Shown here: one piece after another, positions 6,743 to 15,224 of the stretch | How the letters are laid out: each line of letters begins with the position of its first letter | Numbering within the stretch: position 1 is the stretch's first letter | Assembly (NCBI GenBank): GCA_015680635.1 | Contig: JAABOA010000048.1 | Coordinates: forward strand, 7,418-22,641 | Length of the DNA: 15,224 nt | Source: Lunasporangiospora selenospora | Lineage: Eukaryota > Mortierellomycota > Mortierellomycetes > Mortierellales > Mortierellaceae | Reading direction: 5' to 3' | The notes under the pieces: generated by a model | What the model saw: only the letters and a program-made list of their open reading frames with translations | What the model was told of the DNA's origin: nothing | Database searches by the model: none | Position numbers and translations under genes: made by a program

Positions 6743-9700
6743 ATGGATGGCATCCAAGCACAAAATGGCCAGGACCAGGGCATTGGGATCGAGCTCACAC
6801 TCCGTAACCTGTCCCTTTCTGTCATTCCCCCACCCTCGCTCCTTACTAGAGTCGCACGAAAGCTGCGTCTCATCACTCCCTCGGCCACTTCGAATAAAGA
6901 TAAGCCCACAGATGACCCTCATAGCACCACCAATAATCAAGTCGGTCTCTCCACACTCAATCCAAGTAACATCGAGGGTACTACATCGGAGGCTAACACC
7001 GATAGAGATCTCAGGGATGTTGGAATCAACATTTTCCGTTACGTTGATCTAACCGTCAAGCCTGGGCAAGGTATGTTTATGATAACGTCACTTGGAGAGG
7101 CCGCTGCCAGAATAGAGAAGAAAAATTAAACTGACATCCCCTTGGTTGCCTTCTCTCCCCCTTTTCTCTGGATATTTAGTGTGTATCATTCTCGGAGGAT
7201 CAGGATCGGGAAAGACCACACTCCTGAACACAATTGCCGGTCGGATGAATGGTTCAGAGGTGTGTACGTCTGGCAGCATCCAGTGCAATGGAATCAAGGC
7301 AAAAAAGTTTTGGAATGACGGCAGTGTTGGTTACCTCCAACAGAACGATTTTTTGATGCCCTTCCTCACGTAAGTCAATTTCTCTTTTGGTTGCAAAGCC
7401 CCCCCCCCCCGGGCTCGGGTAGGCGCTTAAAAGGTTCTAAACCACATCTTCCATCTGTCCTTCCCCCTGAAGGGTTCGAGAGACTCTCCAATATGCAGCC
7501 CATCTGCGGCTCCCAAGAACAATGTCCTCGCAAAAGAAACAAGAGCTAGTCGAGTTAGTCCTTCTTGAATTAGGTTTGAAGGAGTGCGCTGACACCAGGG
7601 TAGGCGACCCTGGTGGAGGAGAGAGTGGCAGCGGCGGAATCCGTGGTATCAGTGGCGGAGAGAGGCGACGAGTCTCTGCTGGAGTCCAGCTTCTGACCAA
7701 CCCGAAAATGCTGCTTTGTGACGAAGTGACTTCAGGTACTCTTCTGCAACACTCATAAGGCAATGTTATCATCCCCTATCTGCTAGTATGTTTGCTCACT
7801 CACGACATGGTTTCAATTTTCCTGGGGATGAACTGGATAGGCTTGGATGCGTTCTCGTCTTATGAGGTCATGAAATCTCTCACAAATCTAGCCAAGACCT
7901 CTCAAAAGACAATCGTCATCTCGATTCACCAGCCACGTTCTGAAATTTTCAAATTACTTGCAGAGTCGGATGGCCAAATGGTCCTACTTTCACGCGGTGA
8001 TGTCATATACAGTGGTTCCGTCCGGTCTGTTCTTCCTTGGATCGAGTGCACAGGTATTGGGTCCTGCCCAACAGGTGTCAACCCTTTTGACTATCTCCTG
8101 GATCTAAGCATGATCGACTTTGCCAGTAATGCCTTGGAAAAGACTACAGCCGTCCGCAGAGATTTACTTGTCCAGGCATGGACCAACAGGCATAAGGACG
8201 CGAGACTGAGCAAGTACCTCAAGAGGCCACATGTGGTCATTACCAAAGAGGGATCATCAGCCACTAGTTTTGCAGACATGTCTCTTCTAACTAGCAGTGG
8301 CGGTGAGTCCTCCAAAAATACCAGAAACATCCCCACGTCCGTGTCCCTTGCTGTAGAAATCATCCCCAAGGGAGCAGGCCCTAGCCTTCTGAGTCAAATT
8401 CGTGTGTTGACTTCTCGAGGATGGAAGAATCAGATCAGGGACAACATTGTGATTTGGGGCTGTATCGCTGAATGTATTCTCATCGGCCTTGTTGTGGGTG
8501 CGATCTTCTATCAAATGGACGACTCTTTGGCAGGAATACGGTCAAGGTCCAGTTTGATTTATGCCGTCGGAGCAATTCAGGCATACTTGATGCTGATGAT
8601 TCTGATTTACCGACTGTCGCAGGAAATTGTGGTCTATGACCGTGAGAGAATGGATAGGTGGTATGGACCATTGCCTCATCTCATTAGCAGCTGCCTTTAT
8701 TCTGCAATCCCAAACATAATATATCCACTTGGTAAGCTTGCTCATATATGTATCGAAGGGAACAGAGTGTGCTTTAAGAATCCACGACTGACCTATATTT
8801 TTGAAAAATTAGTATTTTCGGTAATTGTCTACTATCTCACAGGACTCAGGACCGACAGTCTCGAACACATTGGATGGTGGATCCTTGTAAACATCTGTGT
8901 GCAGTTTGTCACGTATGTACATCCTTTTTTTTTGGCACTCCCCACATTATAGTAATCTTGGAATAGGAATCTAATTGATGGTTGATTCACTCTTGAGAAC
9001 TATAGCTATGCTTTTGCTGTACTTTGCTCATCAGTTGTCCGAGGGTTCTCTTCGGCCTCCATGCTTGGCAATGCTATCTTTGCCTTTTTTGGTATGTTTG
9101 TACTCCTGTCACTCAAGAAAAAGAATATTGCAATGAGCACATGTTGACCATGCTAACCCCTTGACCTTATATTTATCCCTGGTGAAACTTTCTAGGTCTA
9201 TCGACTGGGTTCTTTGTGGTGGTTAGCGATATCCCTGAATGGCTACGCTGGATCCGTTACTTTGCATACACAAACCTTTGCTACTCTATTTTGGCTAGCA
9301 ATGAGTTTACAGACCACAGGTTTGCGTGCCCCTACACTGACGCTGGCGGTAACTGGGACTCTGTACGATGCGCCCCATACGATGGAAATGCTATTCTTGT
9401 GGGTCAACTGGATCTTAAAGTTGGGTACTATCCAGGTACGAAATTGTATACTCTATAACAGACCGATTTCAAGAGTAGTGTATAATGAACTTGACTAACC
9501 CTCAACTCGCTCTAATTATCTTTATAACTAGAACCACTCCTGTATATGTTGGCCTACTTCTTTGGTTTCCTATTTGTCGCATGGGTGGCATTGACCGTCC
9601 ATATTGTGAACCCGACCAACATGGGCATGGGACCCACATTGATGGACCTATTCATCAACCAGGCCGCCAAATTCTTTCATCGCAAACCCCATACTGTCAT

Positions 9701-12243
9701 GAGTGCATCCGCTGACGGAATTGCATCCGCAGCGTCCTCAGTTGAGTCTCTTGATATTGAGAAGGCTCGAAAAGGCGAGACTCGATTGGAAGTTTTCTCG
9801 AGGGGATTGGAGCGAAAAGCACCTGTAACTATCCGTGTTGAGGGTTTATACCTCTCAGTTTTCCTGTCACTATTCAAATGGACACCCAACGGAATCTGGC
9901 AGTGGATTCGTGGAATGAAAAAAGAGAAGCAATTGCTCATGAATGTTGATGTAGTCTTCCCTGCAGGCGAACTTACAGCGATCTTAGGTGGAAGTGGTGC
10001 TGGAAAGGTGGGCAACGCCTCTTGACTGAACTTTTTTTTTCATGGATCACTGAAGATTGAGACTTTCTGTGCTGACTTTCTGTACTGGTTATATCATATT
10101 ATTTAGACAAGCTTGTTGAATGTGCTTCTTCACCGCACATCTTCTAATCTCAAGATGAAGGGATCTATTTACTACAACGAGACCAAAAACCCTTCCCTGA
10201 GGATGATCAATAGTGTCTGCTCGTACGTTCGACAGGATGATAACTTCTTGCTTTCCCACTTGACAGTTCGCGAGACCCTTCAGTATGCGGCCGAACTACG
10301 AATGGACACTTCCATCTCTAGAGCAGACAAGTATAGCAAGGTGGAAGACATTATTGATCTTCTGGGGCTACGCGATTGTGCAGATGTAATCATTGGAAGT
10401 CCTTCAGTCAAGGGTTGCTCGGGTGGCCAACGCCGGAGAGTATCTATTGGTATCCAATTGGTGACTGAGCCATCATGCCTGTTCTTGGACGAACCCACAA
10501 GTGGACTGGATGCATTGACTGGTAACATTCGTCTTGATATTCGAATTGTGTTATTTTTGGCTATCCCATATTTTTTTCTCTTTGATAACCATGACTGTCT
10601 CGCCTCAATGCGAATTGGATTGGGAAAATCAAAATAGCTAAGGCTGTAGTGCTAACGCTTAAAAGGATTGCTGCAAGTGGCCGAACCGTGGTTTGCACAA
10701 TCCACCAGCCTCGAGCGGATATCTGGCACGTGTTTGATAACGTAGTACTTCTCGTTACAGGGGGCTGTGCTGCATACTCTGGGCGGGCTGACAGGGTTGT
10801 AGAGTACTTTGAAGAAGCGGGACATGTAGCTCCCGAGTTTACGAACATTCCTGGTAAGATACTATTGAACGCAAGTAGTGCATGTCCTGAGGTTTAAATG
10901 AAAGAAAAGGTAATGGAAGCTACGGATACTTTAACTTATACTCTCTTTGCCTATTAGACTTCATTCTTGACACTGCATCTGTGAATCTTAGATCACCCGA
11001 ACTTGAAGAAAAGACACGAAAAGTGGTGAACGCACTTGTAGAACGATTCGACAACAACAAAGGTGCGATGCTCTCGTCTCAACTTTCGGCCCAGGGTCAA
11101 GGTGAACTCACAAAGCTAAACCCCCAGTACGCTCACTTCTTCAAGGCGTTCCCGATCCTGACACGTCGATCATTCGTGAACACATTCCGACAAAAGGGAT
11201 TGTATTTCAACCGAGTTTTCCAACCAGTGATCGTGGCAATCATTATGACAATCTTTTTTGCACCACTTGGGAATGGACCAAATGGTGTCACGAGTCGATT
11301 CGGTTTATTGCAACAGACTTCGCCAATCGTGTTCTCGGGAATGTTGAATAATGTTGCAATTTACCCTTTTGAGGTAGAGTTATCCAATCTGGACAAATTT
11401 TGAGCTGATCAAACATGGCGTTGTGTATCCTTCTACTTTTCTCTCAACCTCCCTACACCCCTCTACGTCCCCAACCTCATCTACATTGTTTTTCTAATCA
11501 ACTGTTGAATCTACTTCTCACCATAGAGGGACATTTCATACCGAGAAATCTCGGATGGAGGATATAGTGCAACATCGTTCTTTTTTTCGTTTATGGTGAA
11601 TGAGCTACCACTCGAAATTATCGGATCATTGGGAGTGACAATCTTCATGTTAACCATCACACGAATGCAGACAACTATTCTGACATTCTTTTCATTCTGG
11701 GTGATCATGTTTGGATACATCAACACGGGTGAGACCATTGGAATGGCTTTCTCGACTTTTGCAACCCATGCTGGCTTTAATATTACTCTCATGAGTGCCG
11801 TGGTAGGATTTTTTCCGAGAAAGGGCTTAAAAAGTTGCAAGTATACATCACTCTTATTACATTGGATCTAAATTGACTTCTCTTTGAAACCCTCTTGCTC
11901 CATAATCATGGGCTTTTAGATAAGTGTCTTTTCCTTAATGACAGGATTCCTATCACTTAACATTCCACGGTTCCTTGAAGTGATCAACTATATTTCGCTA
12001 TTCAAGTATGGATCTGTAATTATGACCCAGAACGAGTTCGAAGGCAAAGTATTTGATTGCACCCCAGAGCAAGTGAAAGTGGGTGCGTGCCCAATACCGA
12101 CAGGCAAGGACGCTCTGGCCTTGCTCAAGTTTCAGGACAAAGATTGGGATCTTTACATGGGCCTGTTCGTTGCAGTCGTGATAGGGTACAGAATTCTAGC
12201 CTGGATCGTTCTATTGGCTAAAGTCAAGACTAGTCGCTGGTAG
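6743..12243 (+). CDS. Full-size ABCG (WHITE-type) ABC transporter, 13 exons, 1406 aa
   Basis: A membrane ATPase pump of the NBD-TMD-NBD-TMD order; substrate unknown, probably lipids, sterols or xenobiotics. Exons: 6743-7070, 7180-7369, 7473-7735, 7841-8731, 8813-8912, 9006-9091, 9196-9435, 9532-10007, 10107-10521, 10638-10853, 10958-11373, 11527-11802, 11920-12243. All introns (81-153 bp) are GT-AG and every phase closes, giving 4221 nt. NBD1: Walker [10 protein letters not shown] (115-123), Q-loop LQQND, signature ISGGE (232-236), Walker B LLCDE with Glu257, His290 in SIHQPR. NBD2: GGSGAGKTS (852-860), CSGGQ (962-966), CLFLDE with Glu987, His1019. Hydrophobic helices lie at about 463-725, with a Cys-containing extracellular loop near 660-675, and at about 1157-1400. 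Both ATP sites look competent, unlike PDR-type pumps with a degenerate NBD1. Residue 258 is Val where family members usually have Pro. Intron 2 contains a run of 12 C. Confidence 0.93.
7399..7410 (+). repeat. C12 homopolymer in ABCG intron 2
   Basis: Twelve consecutive C bases followed by GGGCTCGGG lie inside the 103-bp intron 7370-7472. The run length may vary between strains or be a sequencing artefact, but it does not affect the coding exons. Confidence 0.8.
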
Positions 12244-12330
12244 AGAAAGAGCTGGACCTACATATCACAAATGTCCAGTATCAGCTTTTTGCTATGAAAG
12301 AACAATTAATCGAAAGATGGAGCAAACTCA

Positions 12331-12336
12331 AATAAA
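12331..12336 (+). promoter_or_regulatory. Probable polyadenylation signal of the ABCG gene
   Basis: An exact AATAAA lies 88 bases after the ABCG stop codon (TAG at 12241-12243) in AT-rich sequence, a typical distance for a fungal 3' end. Confidence 0.45.
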
Positions 12337-12748
12337 CCAAACTATGCGATGAGAAATATGCATTAGGTTCCTAATTAGTTTCTCATATTTAACCAAGAAT
12401 CAAGTATTTCAGTCTTGAAGGGCTCTAAGATATCTTGATCAGATGTGTTTAGTACCGAGAGACATCTCCAACCGTCTTGTTTTGAACTAAAATTTTATGT
12501 CAGTGAGCGTTCAGTATTTGATATTAAATTTCTCCACTTCCAGTCTCCTGGCATTAAAAGTTTGCTAAACAATACAGAGGTGGGTGAAATAACAAGAGTC
12601 TCTTTTATAATTGCATGCGTTTTAGAGTCCACACACAGACGGCATCATTGCATCCTCCATTGGATGTTGAAGTCTTGTACTTTGACTCTAGTTCAATCGA
12701 CTGGCGTTGATATCTGGTTGTGTCTAGAAAAAATCTGGGTTTTCCAGG

Positions 12749-12960
12749 CGGGTTATGTTTGGGGTATCGCTTTTGATGCCAAGGGTTACGTCTATTATGG
12801 AGGCTCTGGTAGTATCCTAAACCTCGGTTGGATCATTCGAGTTCCTGCTAGCCCCTCCCAGGTATTCAGTAATGGGAAGGGCTCTATTGGAGATTTGGCC
12901 TCCTGCCCTTCTTGCCAGGCCCCCATTAGCACAATCAATTTTCTATTCACCACTGGTGGC
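12749..12960 (+). pseudogene. Possible fragment of a secreted beta-propeller-like protein
   Basis: An open stretch contains YVWGIAFDAKGYVYYGG, then LGWIIRVPAS and GSIGDLASCPSC. The pattern of aromatic-Gly-Ile-Ala-Phe-Asp...Gly...Tyr-Tyr-Gly-Gly followed by an IxRVP strand resembles one blade of an NHL/SMP-30-type propeller. A good acceptor (TTTTCCAG, ending at 12748) precedes it. The wider open frame 12445-13146 has no recognisable content on either side and no signal peptide, so this looks like an isolated exon or gene scrap. Family assignment is tentative. Confidence 0.3.
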
Positions 12961-13266
12961 TCAGCATCCTATGCTTCCTTTTCCCAATTACTTCTTGCAG
13001 CAGAGTTTCTCAATTCTTACAGTTTTGTGAGGGAACGTTGTTGTAAAAAAGAAATAACTCAACTATTTTCTAAATTGCTCGCATCAAGCTATCTAGCGGA
13101 AATTGACAAGGAACTGTTCTCTAGATGTGCACCAGCACAGGCTTGATCGGGTTTCTATCGAAGGTGTTTAGTAAAATACTCCATATATTAGGTGTCTTAA
13201 AGAGGAGCTTTCATTCACGCAGGTTGGTTTGTTGACTTTCGTGTCATTGGGTCATCTCACGCTTAC

Positions 13267-13513
13267 CGGTGATATCAAGCTGGGCCGTATCCTCGTTCTA
13301 CTCCCCGAACCTTGTTGCCTCTTTATCCATAGTATCATTCGCGCCGCGACCAGTAGTCATCAGCTTTTCATAATCCTCATCCTCTTCTTCATCCTCTTCT
13401 TCATCCTCTTCTTCATTCCCACCCCCCTCCTCGCCCCCCTCTACGCCATTATCATTGTCGCTGGGAACTAGTGCACTGATAATCTCTGAAGGCAAGTAGC
13501 TAGACCCGCTCAT
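13267..13513 (-). pseudogene. Fragment encoding an acidic-repeat protein, interrupted by TAG
   Basis: On the minus strand an ATG-initiated frame (MSGSSYLPSEIISALVPS) runs through a Gly/Glu-rich part and three EEED repeats. It then reaches a TAG at 13300-13298. The same frame continues sensibly past the stop (NEDTAQLDITG) to a strong splice donor, GGTAAGC, at 13267/13266. That suggests an exon of an acidic protein carrying one nonsense change. I see no downstream exon and no domain. The opposite-strand reading (ILFFILFFIL) is a shadow of the repeat. It may instead be a chance open frame over a microsatellite. Confidence 0.3.
13378..13413 (+). repeat. 12-bp minisatellite, three perfect copies
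   Basis: The unit CATCCTCTTCTT is repeated three times without mismatch and followed by a partial copy. On the minus strand it encodes the Glu/Asp repeats of the acidic fragment. Because the unit is a multiple of three, length changes would keep that frame. Confidence 0.85.
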
Positions 13514-14402
13514 CAGCCCATGGCAGGCACAACAAGGTTAAGTATATCCTATTATCGACAGCGGCAATGGCGTCTTCCTGAATGGCACTTAGCGAGCTCG
13601 CTGAGATTGCAATAATACTCTCGGCATCGATAGCTATGAGCTATCATGATGGGGTTCGATACTTCACTGGCCTCTGAGACAGAGGAAGCCAGCAGGGAGG
13701 TAGTGCCAATTGAATATTTAAAGCCGTAGAGAGAGAGAGAGAGAGTTCTAAAAACTGGCCCCCAGTTTTGAGAGTAGTTGGGATGAGCCAAGGGAAGTAG
13801 AGAGGAGTATTGAGCATGGTGAGTGAAAATGAAATGCTTTCATCAAGGCAATTGTCATTGCTTTATCTGTCTCTCTCTTCCAAACACAATCACATCCTCA
13901 TCTCAAATTGCAACTCTCTGTGGTGTTGAGGACAGCTCGAGCGACCGCCTCGGAGTAAAAATTTTAGCGTTCGGCCTTCACGGTTGTCGCAGTGACCGTA
14001 CCCTTTTCGCGCAGTAACTCAGGGCTGGTGTTCATATCGAGAAGAGAAACACGGAAACAGGTTCTAGGTAACCAGAGCTATAGCCATCTACACCTATGTT
14101 GACAGCGCCCTAGGAGTCTCGTGGTTTGATCGTGTCTCCACAGAGGAACGATATGGGCATTCGTGGTTGGCCCACTCCTTTAAGCCATTGACAGACATTG
14201 TCTTGATGCAGCCGTCGTGCTTTCTCCGGCTGAGCGCGCAGCCCGCCGCTCAAAACAGAATGGGCACCTCTGGCTGCGCGACTCTCTAATTATCCTCCGG
14301 AACCGTGCCAACTGAGACGGCCACAAAACCGAATCACGTATGATGTTCTCCCCCTCTTGCCTGCCTGCCAATCCGGCTTCATTTTCCCGTCATGGAACCT
14401 TT
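13514..14402. other. Interval without a supportable gene
   Basis: About 890 bases. Short open frames (13552-13791 minus, 13823-14017 plus, 14180-14371 minus) show no recognised motif and only near-cognate or poor starts. A GA microsatellite lies at 13728-13745. A pyrimidine-rich stretch (about 13864-13920 on the plus strand) resembles a fungal leader, but no convincing coding exon follows it. Confidence 0.5.
13728..13745 (+). repeat. (AG)9 dinucleotide microsatellite
   Basis: Eighteen bases of perfect alternating A and G, next to a TTTAAAG/ATATTTAAAG AT-rich motif. It could be length-polymorphic or part of a GAGA-type promoter element. Confidence 0.9.
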
Positions 14403-15224
14403 TTATATGGCTGTTCCTTGGAGTGCCAATACTCCTACCAGTGCTGTTGGTGAAATGGTACCATTGACAGCTATCGCACTATCCGTCTGGATTGTCAAGG
14501 AATGGCTTCTATATCAGTCTTGGCTTGTATTTCATGTCCCTGAAAAATCGTTTTTTTTGTTCACACTCTTACCAAATGAGTATGCATCGACAGCTTCATT
14601 ACTCATAATGGGCACGTTTTGTATGCATCCTATACTCACATCCGCTCCCATCCCTTTGGCTTTGAGTGTAGCATCCGTCTCTGCCATAGATCGCGCTAGT
14701 TTTATGCTGCCTTTATCCAAAACTTGTTTGAGTGCTGCTTTGACATTGCGGCTCCTCTTTTTCGCGATCGTTCTTGCCCTTCAGTGATGAGTCTTGTCGT
14801 AGCTGTGTACACCTTGGGAGCTTTGGTGATCCTCTGAACTACTGGTTTCTATTAAAGTGCCTACTTGTTCTGTAAATAGCTTTAGCAGACAATATAAAAT
14901 TAAAAAAAAAAGAAGTTCATGTCAGCTGTACGATATAGCACCGATCTCTTGGAGCGTCAAAAAGTCATGTTACACTCGTCTCCGCGATCCCAGGTTTCCT
15001 CCCAGCAAAAGTAGATCGTCCCTTGAAGGCTGAAAGATATCCAGCCGTTCTATTTCATTTTTAACAATTTGTCTGGAAGGAGTAGCGGCTGTCTTCTCTA
15101 CTTCCTTTGTGCCTCTTGTTGCATTTCTTCCTCTTGCTGCCCTTTGCACGTTGTTCCAATAGTATCATTCTTTCCGGAACCGCCAAAGGTTTTCCATGAG
15201 CGGACACTTGGAGAATTCCTGTAC
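14403..15224 (-). pseudogene. Unrecognised decayed gene at the right edge, two exons, four in-frame TGA codons
   Basis: On the minus strand a frame enters from the window edge (VQEFSKCPLMENLWRFRKE) and runs 83 codons to 14976. It shows natural-looking protein such as PSRQIVKNEIERLDIFQPSR. A 96-bp GT-AG segment (14975-14880, with a T11-type tract and CTGCTAAAG) would then be an intron in phase 0. A second exon from 14879 continues to TAA at 14405-14403, including KKRSRNVKAALKQVLDKGS and a Met/Ala/Gly-rich part. TGA codons interrupt the frame at 15167-15165, 14783-14781, 14534-14532 and 14516-14514. I do not recognise the family. The long opposite-strand frame at 14392-14787 is hydrophobic and looks like an antisense shadow. 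Gene status is uncertain. Confidence 0.35.

Noticed and set aside
6743-12243. ABCG gene as a classical PDR-type drug pump
   Set aside because: The first NBD keeps Walker A Lys and a normal signature, whereas PDR pumps carry a degenerate NBD1. The general ABCG label was kept.
13229-13471. Plus-strand frame with ILFFILFFILFF repeats
   Set aside because: The repeat is produced by a 12-bp minisatellite; the acidic minus-strand reading is more credible.
14392-14787. 131-residue hydrophobic plus-strand open frame
   Set aside because: The minus strand of the same region reads as more natural protein and joins an upstream segment through a plausible intron. The hydrophobic frame fits an antisense shadow.
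1-15224. tRNA, rRNA, CRISPR array, bacterial operon or phage signatures
   Set aside because: No cloverleaf-like or repeat-spacer structure was seen by eye, and the gene structures are eukaryotic with spliceosomal introns.

Overview
The window looks like nuclear DNA of an early-diverging filamentous fungus, most likely Mortierellomycota. Its genes have many short GT-AG introns (mostly 81-190 bp). The recognisable proteins are eukaryotic: DNA polymerase epsilon, retromer VPS29 and an ABCG pump. A large decayed Fanzor-like element resembles, from memory, a family repeated in Mortierella-type genomes. The lineage is inferred from that resemblance and not from a search.

Layout. (1) 2-1033 (+): the C-terminal end of the DNA polymerase epsilon catalytic subunit, cut by the left edge. 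(2) 1278-2529 (-): VPS29, tail to tail with the polymerase gene. It reconstructs as five exons giving 188 residues, and its conserved residues fall at the numbers known for human VPS29. (3) About 2750-5567 (-): a Fanzor/TnpB-like gene broken by about nine nonsense codons and several frameshifts. It still shows a RuvC-I motif, a RuvC-II-region glycine-rich motif, one probable spliceosomal intron, a damaged zinc ribbon and the RuvC-III HRD motif. (4) 5568-6742: no supported gene; its end is a pyrimidine-rich leader. (5) 6743-12243 (+): a 13-exon gene for a 1406-residue full-size ABCG transporter whose two halves both have canonical nucleotide-binding sites. (6) 12244-15224: mostly decayed sequence. 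It holds a beta-propeller-like fragment, an acidic-repeat fragment on the minus strand, microsatellites and, at the right edge, a minus-strand reading frame with four in-frame TGA codons and a plausible intron.

The housekeeping genes and the pump are intact and do not form a pathway. The remnants between and after them suggest that mobile DNA inserted and then decayed. The most interesting part is the Fanzor-like relic just upstream of VPS29, with a GC-rich hairpin directly past its 3' end.
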